Positions 16,710-25,321 of a stretch of DNA of 64,000 nucleotides are shown here, one piece after another. The stretch is from Polaromonas sp. Its GTDB lineage: Bacteria; Pseudomonadota; Gammaproteobacteria; Burkholderiales; Burkholderiaceae_C. The notes beneath the pieces are model-generated. The model saw only the letters and a list, made by a program, of their open reading frames with translations, was not told the DNA's origin and searched no databases. The DNA lies in contig NZ_JAQSDN010000009.1 of NCBI RefSeq assembly GCF_029945925.1, positions 1 to 64,000 of the forward strand, written 5' to 3'. Each line of letters starts with the position of its first letter. The first letter of the stretch is position 1. Position numbers and translations under genes: made by a program.

Positions 16710-19700
16710 ATGTTTGAAAAACTCATACACGCCTCCCTCGCCAACCGCCTGATGGTGGTGGTGCTGTCGGTGGTGCTGCTGCTGACCGGTGCGCTGACGC
16801 TGGTGAAGATGCCGGTGGACGTATTCCCCGACCTGAACAAACCAACGGTCACGCTGCAGGCCGAAGCCGGCGGCATGGCGCCCGAGGAGGTCGAGCAACT
16901 GATCACCGCGCCGCTGGAAATCGCCATGGGCGGCATCCCGGGCGTGGAAAGCATTCGCTCGATCTCCAGCGTCGGCCTGTCCTTCGTCTACGTCACCTTC
17001 GACTGGAAGACCGACATCTACCGCGCCCGCCAGATGGTCGGGGAACGGCTGCAATTGGCGCGTGAGCAATTGCCCCAAGGTGTGACCCATGTCGGCATGG
17101 GGCCGATCAGCTCCATCATGGGCGAGATCATGCTGCTGGCCCTGCCCATCGACACCAGCAAGATCAGCCCGATGGCGGTGCGCGAGTACGCCGACTTCGT
17201 GATGCGCCCGCGCCTGCTCACCCTGCCCGGCGTGGCCCAGGTGGTGCCGATTGGCGGCGAGGTGCGCCAGTACCAGGTGCAACCCGACACCGCCCTCATG
17301 GCAGCGCTGAAGATTGACCTCGAAAGCATCGAAGCGGCGCTCAAGGGTTTTTCAGGCAACTCCAGCGGCGGTTTTCTCGAACTCAATTCACGCGAGTACC
17401 TGATACGCAACATCGGCCGCACCACCCGACTGCAGGACCTGGAGCGCCTGCCGGTAGCCTTTCAAAACGGCAAACCGATCCAGCTCAACCAGGTGGCCAA
17501 GGTCACGTTTGCGCCAGCCATCAAGCGCGGCGATGCGGGCTTGAACGGCCAGCCCGCCGTGATTCTCAGCATCCAGAAACAGCCTGCCGCTGACACCGTG
17601 GTACTGACGGAAAAAATCGAAGCCGCCATCGAAGAGCTGAAAAAAGGAATGCCGCCGGGCATGGGCGAGCCTAAAGTCACCATGCGCCAGGCTACCTTTA
17701 TTGAATCGTCGGTGAACACACTCAAAGGCAAGTTGATGCTGGCATTTGCCGTTGTGGCGGTGGTACTGTATTTATTTCTGCTGAACGTTCGTACCACCGT
17801 GATTTCGCTGGTGGCTATACCGATTTCGTTCATGGCGACCGTGCTGGTTTTCAAGTATTTCGGTTTTTCCATCAACACCATGACGTTGGGCGGTCTGACG
17901 ATTGCCATCGGCGAGTTGGTCGACGATGCCGTGGTGGGCGTGGAAAATGTGCTGCGCCGCCTGAAGATGGACCGCGCCGCGCATCCCACCAAGCGGCTCG
18001 ACCCCTTGAAGTTGATTGCCAAGGCCACACTGGAAGTGCGCTCGGGCATCGTGATTGCCACCTTGATTGTTGTGCTGGTGTTGGTGCCGCTGTTCTTTTT
18101 GCCGGGTGTCGAGGGGCGCTTGATGCAGCCGCTGGCTGTTGCCTACATCGTCGCCATGCTTGCCTCAATGCTCGTCTCGGTGACGCTCACGCCGGTGATG
18201 GCGTATTACCTGCTGCCGGGAATGAAAGGGCTGGACCATGGAGATACGCGGGCCCAGCTATGGCTGAAAGCACGCTACGTGAAAGCACTGGCATATGTGC
18301 TGGGGCGTCCTCGCACCTGGGTGCTGGCCGGCGCGGCGGCAGCGCTGCTGGCCATGGCGGCCGTGCCGTTTTTTCCTACCACCTTTTTACCTCCGTTTAA
18401 CGAAGGCGTGGCGCTGGTCGGCCTGCGCCTGAACCCCGGCACCACGCTTACTGAGTCGGCCCGCATCAGCACGATTGCCGAAAAGGCTCTGGCGAATGTG
18501 CCTGAGGTCGAACATGTGGGCCGCCGTTCGGGCCGAGCCGAGCTGGACGAACATGCCGAGGGTGTGCATGCATCGGAGCTCGACCTGAAACTCAAGCGCA
18601 GCGAGCGCAGCCTGGAAGAGGTGTTTGCCGACATCCGCAGCCGTATCGCCACCTTGCCAGCGGCCATCGGCATTGGCCAGCCGATCAGCCACCGCATCGA
18701 CCACATGTTGTCGGGCGTGCGTTCGCAGATCGCCATCAAGATTTTTGGTGATGATCTGGACACCCTGCGCACACAGGCCGAGGCGCTGCGGCAAAAGCTT
18801 GCCGGCATCAACGGTGTGGTGGACCTGGAAATCGAAAAGCAGGTGCTGACGCCCCAAATCAGAATCCAGGTGGACTACGACCGTGCCCTGGGTCTGGGCC
18901 TGCCACCCGCCAAGCTGCTGCAGGAGCTGCAGGTGTTGATAGACGGCGAAAGCGTGACGCAAATCGTTGAAGGCAGCCGCCGCTTCAACCTGGTGCTGCG
19001 CCTCCCGGAGGCCTCGCGCGGCATCGAGGGCTTGCGCAATCTGATGATAGACACCCCGGGCGGCCGGGTACCCCTGAGCCAGTTGGCCAACGTGGAAGAG
19101 GGTGACGGGCCCAATCAGGTCAGTCGAGATGACGGGCGCAGGCGCATCGTACTGGCGGCCAATACGCAAGGACGGGCGCTCAGCGACGTGGTAGCCGACA
19201 TACGGGGGGCAATTGCCGCCACTGCACTGCCCGAGGGTTACTTCATCACGATCGGCGGTCAGTTCCAGGCGCAGGAAGACGCCTCGCGCCTGATCGGGCT
19301 GCTTTCGCTGGGCTCGGTGGCCTTGATCTTTTTAATTCTTTACTCGCGCTACCGCTCCGGGATACTGGCCGCCATCATCATGGCCAACATACCGCTGGCT
19401 TTGGTCGGCGCGGTGGTGGGGCTGTGGTTGTCGGGTCAGCCACTGTCGGTGGCTGCACTGGTGGGATTTATCACTTTGGCTGGCATCGCGATTCGCAACG
19501 GTATTTTGAAGGTCTCGCACTACATCAACCTGTGCGCGTTTGAAGGGGAAAATTTTGGCCACACCATGCTGCTACGCGGTTCGCAGGAGCGCTTGACGCC
19601 GGTGCTGATGACCGCGCTGGTGGCAGCGCTGGCATTGGCCCCGCTGCTGTTTGAGGCGGATATGCCGGGCACAGAAATTTTGCACCCGGTGGCGGTGGTG

Positions 19701-19823
19701 ATTTTCTCCGGCCTGATCACCTCGACCCTGCTCGACTCGTTTTTGACGCCGGCGATGGTCGCGCTGTTTGGCCGCAAGCCCATTGAAGCGCTTGTCGCCG
19801 ATTCCGGTTCTGAAACGTTTTAA
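16710..19823 (+). CDS. Heavy-metal efflux RND permease (CzcA/CusA superfamily)
   Basis: A 1037-aa inner-membrane proton/metal antiporter with the RND plan: TM1, a large periplasmic loop, TM2-6, a second loop and TM8-12. The TM4 proton-relay motif reads 'AIGELVDDAVVGVENV' (residues 399-414), not the 'DFG..VDGAVV' of true CzcA nor the CusA variant. From memory this fits the group Nies called HME5, whose substrate is not settled. It is last of the core tripartite genes, 16 nt after the adaptor. Zn, Cd, Pb, Ni or Cu are all possible; the nearby CadR favours Cd/Pb/Zn. Confidence 0.92.
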   Translation: MFEKLIHASLANRLMVVVLSVVLLLTGALTLVKMPVDVFPDLNKPTVTLQAEAGGMAPEEVEQLITAPLEIAMGGIPGVESIRSISSVGLSFVYVTFDWKTDIYRARQMVGERLQLAREQLPQGVTHVGMGPISSIMGEIMLLALPIDTSKISPMAVREYADFVMRPRLLTLPGVAQVVPIGGEVRQYQVQPDTALMAALKIDLESIEAALKGFSGNSSGGFLELNSREYLIRNIGRTTRLQDLERLPVAFQNGKPIQLNQVAKVTFAPAIKRGDAGLNGQPAVILSIQKQPAADTVVLTEKIEAAIEELKKGMPPGMGEPKVTMRQATFIESSVNTLKGKLMLAFAVVAVVLYLFLLNVRTTVISLVAIPISFMATVLVFKYFGFSINTMTLGGLTIAIGELVDDAVVGVENVLRRLKMDRAAHPTKRLDPLKLIAKATLEVRSGIVIATLIVVLVLVPLFFLPGVEGRLMQPLAVAYIVAMLASMLVSVTLTPVMAYYLLPGMKGLDHGDTRAQLWLKARYVKALAYVLGRPRTWVLAGAAAALLAMAAVPFFPTTFLPPFNEGVALVGLRLNPGTTLTESARISTIAEKALANVPEVEHVGRRSGRAELDEHAEGVHASELDLKLKRSERSLEEVFADIRSRIATLPAAIGIGQPISHRIDHMLSGVRSQIAIKIFGDDLDTLRTQAEALRQKLAGINGVVDLEIEKQVLTPQIRIQVDYDRALGLGLPPAKLLQELQVLIDGESVTQIVEGSRRFNLVLRLPEASRGIEGLRNLMIDTPGGRVPLSQLANVEEGDGPNQVSRDDGRRRIVLAANTQGRALSDVVADIRGAIAATALPEGYFITIGGQFQAQEDASRLIGLLSLGSVALIFLILYSRYRSGILAAIIMANIPLALVGAVVGLWLSGQPLSVAALVGFITLAGIAIRNGILKVSHYINLCAFEGENFGHTMLLRGSQERLTPVLMTALVAALALAPLLFEADMPGTEILHPVAVVIFSGLITSTLLDSFLTPAMVALFGRKPIEALVADSGSETF

Positions 19824-19867
19824 CCTCACCCGTTCATTTTTTATCCACCACCTGAAAGGTAACTTCA

Positions 19868-20245
19868 ATGAAACTCCATCCCCTCGGTCTGGCCATCTGC
19901 ATTGCACTTTCCAGCACAGCCGCCCTGGCTGCAGGCAACCACGGCCACGACCCCAAATTCGGCGGCGTGGCGGTCGAAACCAAAGCGGGCGATCTGGAAA
20001 TCGTCGCCAAGCCGGATGCCATCGTGATTTACGTCAGCGACCACGGAAAACCCATGAAGCTGGACGGCGCGAAGGCCAAGGTCACGCTGCTCAATGGCAC
20101 CGACAAATCCGAAATCGAGCTCCTGCCTGCCGGCGACAAGCTGCAAGCCAAAGGCGCCTTCAAGGTCGCCAAAGGCACCAAAGGTGTTGCGGTGGTCACG
20201 TTGGCAGGCAAGCCTCCGGCCACGGCGCGTTTTGAGATCAAGTAA
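19868..20245 (+). CDS. Small secreted protein of the RND efflux operon
   Basis: A 125-aa exported protein with signal peptide MKLHPLGLAICIALSSTAALAA, a short 'GNHGHDPKFGG' His motif at the mature N-terminus, then a compact beta-rich domain ('DLEIVAKPDAIVIYVSDHGKPM...'). I do not recognise a named family. It resembles the small beta-sandwich proteins that accompany HME-RND pumps and may bind metal through the N-terminal His cluster. It lies 44 nt after the pump gene, with a ribosome site (aaggtaac) just upstream. Confidence 0.75.
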   Translation: MKLHPLGLAICIALSSTAALAAGNHGHDPKFGGVAVETKAGDLEIVAKPDAIVIYVSDHGKPMKLDGAKAKVTLLNGTDKSEIELLPAGDKLQAKGAFKVAKGTKGVAVVTLAGKPPATARFEIK

Positions 20246-20257
20246 CGCCAAGCGTTC

Positions 20258-20731
20258 TTAAACGTGGCGCTTCTTCGGCACCGCGCGAGATGGGGCTGAG
20301 GCCTGCGCATCGGCCAGCTCGTGCAGCGCTTCAATGATGTGGCAATGGGCGTCCCGGCCGTCGCAGCGGCTGCGCAGGGCCTTGAGGTCTTTTTCCAGCG
20401 CCTTCAGTTCCGCCAGCCGCGCGCGCACATGGCCCAGGTGCCCGTCGAGCGCGTCGCGTGCGGCCGCGCAATCCGTCTTGTTGTTCAGGTCCAGCCCCAG
20501 CAGGGTGCGCACCTCGGCCAGCGACATGTCCATGGCCCGGCACAGGCGGATAAAACGCAGCTGGTGCACATCGCCTTCGCTATACAAACGATAGCTGTTC
20601 TCACCCCGTCCATGCGGGCTGAGCAGGCTTTCCTTTTCATAAAACCGGATGTTCGCGGGGCTGACGCCGCTTTGCCGCGCGGCCTCGCCGATCTGGTAAG
20701 CCCTGGGGGCAGAGAGACTTGACACAGGCAT
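20258..20731 (-). CDS. cadR: MerR-family Cd(II)/Pb(II)-responsive regulator (CadR/PbrR type)
   Basis: A 157-aa MerR regulator with an N-terminal winged helix (AYQIGEAARQSGVSPANIRFYEKE), a dimerisation helix, and a metal-binding tail. The three Cys diagnostic of CadR/PbrR are present: Cys88 (TDC), Cys123 and Cys130 (SRCDGRDAHCHIIEAL). The tail ends in a basic PKKRHV. ATG at 20731 is chosen over the track's TTG at 20764. It is divergent from the CDF gene and presumably controls it through the operator between them. Confidence 0.9.
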   Translation of the reverse strand: MPVSSLSAPRAYQIGEAARQSGVSPANIRFYEKESLLSPHGRGENSYRLYSEGDVHQLRFIRLCRAMDMSLAEVRTLLGLDLNNKTDCAAARDALDGHLGHVRARLAELKALEKDLKALRSRCDGRDAHCHIIEALHELADAQASAPSRAVPKKRHV

Positions 20732-20734
20732 CGC

Positions 20735-20758
20735 TTGACCTTGAAGTGACTTGAGGGT
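20735..20758 (+). promoter_or_regulatory. MerR-type (CadR) operator/promoter
   Basis: The -35 hexamer ttgacc (20735-20740) leads into the dyad accttgaag-tga-cttgagggt with 7 of 9 arm positions matched. Both features are typical of CadR/PbrR-controlled promoters with a lengthened spacer. The -10 element is unclear. It drives the CDF gene to the right and overlaps the cadR start region, as expected for autoregulation. Confidence 0.65.
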
Positions 20759-20801
20759 TTCCAATCATGCCATCAACACTATGCTTCCGGAGAACCCCTC
20801 G

Positions 20802-21446
20802 ATGTCTGCCCACTGCTGCGACCACGACCACGACGCCACCGCCGCCCAGGCCAACAGCCCGCGCTACCGGAAAATCCTCTGGATCGCACTGCTCATCAAC
20901 TTCACCATGTTTGCGCTGGAAATCGCGGCGGGTTTTCGCTCCGGCTCGGTGTCGCTGCTGGCCGATGCCATCGATTTCTTCGGCGATGCCGCCAACTACG
21001 GCGTGAGCCTGGCGGTGTTGTCCCTGGGCGTGGTCTGGCGTGCCCGTGCCGCACTTCTGAAGGCTTCCAGCATGCTGGCCTTCGGCGTGTTTGTGCTGGC
21101 GCGGGCATGGTGGGTGGCCACCCAGGGCGGTACGCCCGAGGCCTTGACCATGGGCGCGATCGGGCTGCTCGCGCTGATCGCCAACGTGTCGGTTGCGGCC
21201 ATGCTGTATGCCTGGCGCGAAGGCGACGCCAACATGCGCAGCGTCTGGCTGTGCTCGCGCAACGACGCCATCGGCAACCTCGCGGTGATGCTGGCCGCGT
21301 TCGGCGTGTTCGGGACCAGGAGCGCCTGGCCGGACCTGGCCGTGGCGGCGGTCATGGCCAGCCTGGCCATCTGGGGCGGCTGGTCGGTGATGCAGCAGGC
21401 ACGGCGCGAGTTGCGGGCCGGCCGCTTGGCGCAAAAGGCTGCGTGA
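20802..21446 (+). CDS. Short CDF-type cation transporter
   Basis: A 214-aa membrane protein of the cation diffusion facilitator superfamily, lacking the usual C-terminal cytoplasmic domain. It starts MSAHCCDHDHD, a Cys/His-rich tail that could capture metal. TM2 carries DxxxD in 'LLADAIDFFGDAANY'; the TM5 counterpart is 'CSRNDAIGN', so Cys replaces the usual His of HxxxD. Start 20802 has ggagaa upstream. It would export a divalent metal (Cd, Pb or Zn) under CadR control. The Cys variant seems, from memory, to be a trait of this short subfamily. Confidence 0.82.
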   Translation: MSAHCCDHDHDATAAQANSPRYRKILWIALLINFTMFALEIAAGFRSGSVSLLADAIDFFGDAANYGVSLAVLSLGVVWRARAALLKASSMLAFGVFVLARAWWVATQGGTPEALTMGAIGLLALIANVSVAAMLYAWREGDANMRSVWLCSRNDAIGNLAVMLAAFGVFGTRSAWPDLAVAAVMASLAIWGGWSVMQQARRELRAGRLAQKAA

Positions 21447-21550
21447 ACAGCTTCACGCCCGCGCAGCGCCGCCAGGTGTTCACGCAGCGGATGCGCAGTT
21501 TCAGCCGGCTGATCCGGCAGGCTGCTGCGGTAACCGAATCACCTTGCTTT

Positions 21551-21578
21551 TTGAACTTTCCGCCCGCCACCGTATCAT
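21551..21578 (+). promoter_or_regulatory. Sigma-70-like promoter abutting a start codon
   Basis: ttgaac (21551-21556), a 16-bp spacer and tatcat (21573-21578) form a good promoter. The expected transcription start falls at or next to the ATG at 21585, so the mRNA may be leaderless or the true start may be further downstream. Confidence 0.4.
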
Positions 21579-21584
21579 CTACTT

Positions 21585-22034
21585 ATGCGACGCCCCCTGT
21601 TCATCGCCATGATCTTCCTGCTGCTCCTGCGCGGGATGGTGGGCGATGCCATGGCTACCGGCATGGCCGCCGGTCATCTGCAACAGGTGGCTTCCGCTAC
21701 AGAATTCGTAGCTGCTTACGCCCATGAATCAAGGGCAGACGGTCATTTTGACCATGACATGGCGATGGAGCCGGCAGCATCCATGACTCATTCGGCGGCA
21801 ATTCCTCCGGATTGCGCAGGACACGCCTCTGGCCAGACTTCCGACCCCATGACCCAGGGCGCCACCGGGCACTGCGACTCCTGCGCCGCCTGCCAGTCCT
21901 GCAACACGGTCGCGCTGTCGCCGGTAACAGCCAGCACCGATTCCCTCGCCATTCCCCCTGCGCGGGCGCATTCGCCGACCGCGCGATTTGCCAGCGCCGT
22001 CGCCGCGCTGGGCCAAAAACCACCCATTTCCTGA
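21585..22034 (+). CDS. Secreted His/Cys/Met-rich protein (CzcI-like, second copy)
   Basis: A 149-aa exported protein heading the copper operon. Signal peptide MRRPLFIAMIFLLLLRGMVGDAMA is followed by a His/Met region ('GHFDHDMAMEPAASMTHS') and a Cys cluster ('GHCDSCAACQSC'). The first part of the mature chain (ATEFVAAYAHESRADG) is encoded by a dispersed-repeat copy. Composition and position parallel the CzcI-like gene at 13267. It may buffer or sense periplasmic copper; no family name is certain. Confidence 0.68.
   Translation: MRRPLFIAMIFLLLLRGMVGDAMATGMAAGHLQQVASATEFVAAYAHESRADGHFDHDMAMEPAASMTHSAAIPPDCAGHASGQTSDPMTQGATGHCDSCAACQSCNTVALSPVTASTDSLAIPPARAHSPTARFASAVAALGQKPPIS
21696..21749 (+). 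repeat. Dispersed repeat copy R5, inside a secreted protein gene
   Basis: 'gctacagaattcgtagctgcttacgcc...aagggcagacggtcatttt' is the most complete copy, alignable over its whole length with R9 and R10. It is in frame and encodes ATEFVAAYAHESRADGHF. Confidence 0.8.
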
Positions 22035-22145
22035 CTTCCAGGCCCGTACTGGGTCTGTACTTGCCATCCGGCACGGGCAACCTGCCCTTTTTGCCGGATT
22101 CGCGCGATTTTTACGATCGCCCCGCTTGTCCGTCAGGAGATTTTT

Positions 22146-22460
22146 GTGACCTTCCGTATCCTTTTTTGCATGCTGCTCCTGCCGCTGGGCAGCGTCCATG
22201 CGCAAGACGCACCGGCCCCGCAGGCCGCCGACCCCGCGGCGCCCGTGTCGGCGGTGAGCTACCGCTCCGTGTTTGCCGACTTGCCCACCGGCGTGGAAGT
22301 CGGTCGCGAGGACTGGAAAAAAGCCAATGCCGACGTTGGCCGATTCACGCGCGGCCATGTCGACATCCTCAAATCGGAGCAGCAGCAGGCAGCGCCAGCG
22401 GCCCCTGCGGCCACGCCGGATACCGCCCCACCTGCGGCAGCCCATCCCCACACACATTGA
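22146..22460 (+). CDS. Small secreted protein of copper-oxidase clusters
   Basis: A 104-aa protein with signal peptide ending SVHAQ, an Ala/Pro-rich spacer, a conserved core 'YRSVFADLPTGVEVGREDWKKANADVGRF' and a His-ending tail (HPHTH). I recognise the core as recurring before OMF/multicopper-oxidase gene pairs, but no function is known. GTG at 22146 has a strong aggaga site. It lies 8 nt before the OMF gene. Confidence 0.75.
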   Translation: MTFRILFCMLLLPLGSVHAQDAPAPQAADPAAPVSAVSYRSVFADLPTGVEVGREDWKKANADVGRFTRGHVDILKSEQQQAAPAAPAATPDTAPPAAAHPHTH

Positions 22461-22468
22461 GCCTCACC

Positions 22469-23887
22469 ATGTTTTCATTCCAAAAATCCGCAACGGCCCT
22501 GCTGGCGGTCGCGACACTGGCCGGCTGTGCCAGCCTGTCGCCCGACGGCAACCAGACGGACATCAACACCCTGACCGCCGGCAAAACAGCGGGCATCAAC
22601 GCGCCGGTCGGGCGCGGCGACAGCGCGGAGACCCGCGACGCGGTGACGCGGCTGCTGGCCGGGCCGCTGACCGCCGAGTCGGCCGTGCGTATTGCGCTGC
22701 TGAACAACCCGGGCATCCACGCCTCCATGGCCTCACTGGGTATCAGTGATGCCGACCGCGTGCGCGCCGGCACGCTGCCGAACCCGCATTTCTCGATTGG
22801 CCGTTTCGTCGAAGGCAGCAAGGTGGAGATCGAGCGCGGCATCGGCTTCAACGTCATCGGCCTGCTGACCCTGCCCTGGCGCGCCAGATACCAGAACCAG
22901 CAGCATGAGGTGGCCAAACTGCAGGCCGCGCAGGAGGTCGTCAAACTCGCCTCTGACACGCGCAAGGCCTGGATCAACGCCGTCGCCGCCCAGCAGACCG
23001 CCAGCTACATGAAGGACGCGAAGGAGGCGGCCGAGGCCAGCGGTGAACTGGCGCGGCGCCTGGCACGTGTGGGCAACTGGAGCAAGCTGAACCAGGCGCG
23101 CGAGCAGGCTTTTGTCGCGGATGCTGCGGCACAACTGGCACGCAGCCAGAACGCAGCTTATGCCGCACGCGAAAAACTCACACGACTGATGGGCCTGTGG
23201 GGCGCGCAGACGCAGTTCACGCTCAGTGATCGCCTGCCGGAGCTGCCGAAAACCATCGCCGACATGCCGGACATCGAGGCCCGCGCGCTGCGCGACCGCC
23301 TCGACGTGCGCGCCAGCATGGCGCAGGCAGGCTACGTCGCCGACAACATGGGCTTGACGCGCAGCACCGGCTTCATCAATGCCCTCGACGCCAAGTATTC
23401 ACGCAACACCACCTTTGACAATGCCTCGGGCGACAAGGAGATCAAGCGCGGCTGGGAGCTGGAGCTGCCACTGCCGATTTTTGACTGGGGCGGCGCCAGC
23501 AACGCGCGCGCGCAGGGCCAGTACATGCAGTCGGTGGCGCGTGTGCGCGAAACAGCCATCCAGGCCCGCTCCGAGGCGCGCGAAAGTTACCACGCCTGGC
23601 GCACCGCGCATGACCTGGCGCTGCATTACCGCGACGAGGTGGTGCCGCTGCGCAAGTTCATCAACAACGAACTGCTGCTGCGTTACAACGGCATGCTCAG
23701 CAGCGTGTTCGAGTTGCTGGCCGATACACGCACCAGCATCACGGCGGTCAACGCCAGCATCGAAGCGCAGCGCGACTTCTGGCTGGCCGACACCGACCTG
23801 CAAACCACACTGACAGGGACCTCCGCCGGCATGGCGCCCCTGGCCGCCGGCGCTGCTGCCAGCGGCAGCGACGCCAAAGGACATTGA
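22469..23887 (+). CDS. TolC-family outer-membrane lipoprotein
   Basis: A 472-aa outer-membrane factor. The lipobox LAGC near residue 20 (LLAVATLAGCASLSPDG) marks a lipoprotein, unlike the CzcC-like protein of the other operon. Two TolC repeats follow ('TAESAVRIALLNNPGIHASMASLGISDADRVRAG' is the first helix region). The track ORF is fused to upstream out-of-frame sequence; ATG at 22469 is the real start. There is no adaptor or pump in this operon, so the protein may serve the RND system 6 kb upstream or act with the multicopper oxidase one nucleotide downstream. Confidence 0.9.
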   Translation: MFSFQKSATALLAVATLAGCASLSPDGNQTDINTLTAGKTAGINAPVGRGDSAETRDAVTRLLAGPLTAESAVRIALLNNPGIHASMASLGISDADRVRAGTLPNPHFSIGRFVEGSKVEIERGIGFNVIGLLTLPWRARYQNQQHEVAKLQAAQEVVKLASDTRKAWINAVAAQQTASYMKDAKEAAEASGELARRLARVGNWSKLNQAREQAFVADAAAQLARSQNAAYAAREKLTRLMGLWGAQTQFTLSDRLPELPKTIADMPDIEARALRDRLDVRASMAQAGYVADNMGLTRSTGFINALDAKYSRNTTFDNASGDKEIKRGWELELPLPIFDWGGASNARAQGQYMQSVARVRETAIQARSEARESYHAWRTAHDLALHYRDEVVPLRKFINNELLLRYNGMLSSVFELLADTRTSITAVNASIEAQRDFWLADTDLQTTLTGTSAGMAPLAAGAAASGSDAKGH

Positions 23888-23888
23888 C

Positions 23889-25307
23889 ATGAACATCAAC
23901 AACGAACGCAGACGATTTTTTGCCGGTGCAGCCGCTGCCACGGTGACCGCGGTGGCCGCCAGCGCGGTGAGCCGCGTCGCCATGGCCGCCCTGCCCGAGC
24001 CGGTGTTGCAGGACAAGCCCGACACCATGCCGCCGCTGGTCCCCGGCACGGGCCGGCCCTACAACCCGGTGGTCACGCTCAACGGCTGGACCCTGCCCTG
24101 GCGCATGAACAACGGTGTGAAGGAATTTCACCTGGTGGCCGAGCCGGTGGTGCGCGAGATGGCGCCAGGCTTCAAGGCCAACATGTGGGGCTACAACGGG
24201 CAAAGCCCCGGCCCGACCATCGAGGTGGTGGAAGGCGACCGCGTGCGCATTTTTGTCACCAACAAGCTGCCCGAACACACCAGCGTGCACTGGCACGGCC
24301 AGCGCCTGCCCAACGGCATGGATGGTGTGTCGGGCCTGACCCAGCCGGCCATTCCGGTCGGCAAGACTTTTGTGTATGAGTTTGTCGCGCGGCGGCCCGG
24401 CACCTTCATGTACCACCCGCACGCCGACGAGATGACGCAGATGGCCATGGGCATGATGGGTTTCTGGATCACCCACCCGAGAGCGAAACACCCGCTGATC
24501 GACGAGGTGGACCGCGACTTCGTGTTCCTGCTCAACGCCTACGACATCGACCCCGGCAGCATGACACCCAAAATCATGACCATGCTGGACTTCAACCTGT
24601 GGTCGTGGAACAGCCGGGTCTTCCCGGGCATCGACACGCTCAACGTGCGCCAGGGCGACAAGGTGCGCATACGCATGGGCAACCTGACCATGACCAACCA
24701 CCCGATCCACCTGCACGGCCATGAATTTTTGGTGACCGGCACCGACGGCGGCCCCACGCCGAAATCGACGCGCTGGTACGAGGTGACCACCGATGTCGCG
24801 GTGGGCCAGATGCGGCAGATCGAATTTCTGGCCGACGAGGAAGGCGACTGGGCCTTCCACTGCCACAAGAGCCACCACACCATGAATGCGATGGGCCACG
24901 ACGTGCCAACCATGATAGGTGTGGACCACCGCGGCCTGATCAAAAAGCTGCAGAAGGCCGTGCCCGACTACATGGTCATGGGCGAACGCGGCATGGCCGA
25001 CATGGGCGAGATGGAAATGGAAATCCCCGAGAACACCGCCCCCATGATGACCGGCACCGGCCCGTTCGGCTCGGTCGAAATGGGCGGCATGTTCAGCATG
25101 CTCAAGGTGCGCAAAAACCAGAAGCCCGGCGACTACAAGGACCCGGGCTGGTACAAGCACCCGGCCGGCACAGTCGCCTACGAATGGACCGGCGCACTGC
25201 CCGACCCGGCGCGCCCGCGCGCGGGCAGCAAGGCCATGCCGGCCGCCTCACCGGGCCCCGTGACACAGGTCCAGATCCGAAAACCTTCCGGCCATGCCGG
25301 CCACTGA
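23889..25307 (+). CDS. Tat-exported multicopper oxidase
   Basis: A 472-aa periplasmic multicopper oxidase. The leader has a twin-arginine motif (NERRRFFAGAA) and ends MAALPEP. All four copper-ligand blocks are present: HWHG, YHPHAD, HPIHLHGHEF and WAFHCHKSHHTMNAM; the last carries the Cys-His pair of the type 1/type 3 centres. A Met/Glu-rich stretch (GERGMADMGEMEMEIPE) resembles the Cu(I)-binding loops of CueO/PcoA-type enzymes. It would oxidise toxic Cu(I) in the periplasm. It is immediately after the OMF gene and before the Spy-like gene. Confidence 0.93.
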   Translation: MNINNERRRFFAGAAAATVTAVAASAVSRVAMAALPEPVLQDKPDTMPPLVPGTGRPYNPVVTLNGWTLPWRMNNGVKEFHLVAEPVVREMAPGFKANMWGYNGQSPGPTIEVVEGDRVRIFVTNKLPEHTSVHWHGQRLPNGMDGVSGLTQPAIPVGKTFVYEFVARRPGTFMYHPHADEMTQMAMGMMGFWITHPRAKHPLIDEVDRDFVFLLNAYDIDPGSMTPKIMTMLDFNLWSWNSRVFPGIDTLNVRQGDKVRIRMGNLTMTNHPIHLHGHEFLVTGTDGGPTPKSTRWYEVTTDVAVGQMRQIEFLADEEGDWAFHCHKSHHTMNAMGHDVPTMIGVDHRGLIKKLQKAVPDYMVMGERGMADMGEMEMEIPENTAPMMTGTGPFGSVEMGGMFSMLKVRKNQKPGDYKDPGWYKHPAGTVAYEWTGALPDPARPRAGSKAMPAASPGPVTQVQIRKPSGHAGH

Positions 25308-25321
25308 TTCAATGGACACCC

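Noticed and set aside
13664-16954. 1096-aa minus-strand ORF antisense to the RND operon
   Set aside because: It covers well-conserved OMF and adaptor genes, has Ser/Arg/Ala-rich composition with no domain, and reflects the lack of antisense stops in GC-rich codon usage.
20246-20280. Bulged hairpin between the small secreted gene and cadR as a terminator
   Set aside because: The stem is interrupted and no clear U-tract follows in either direction; too weak to list.
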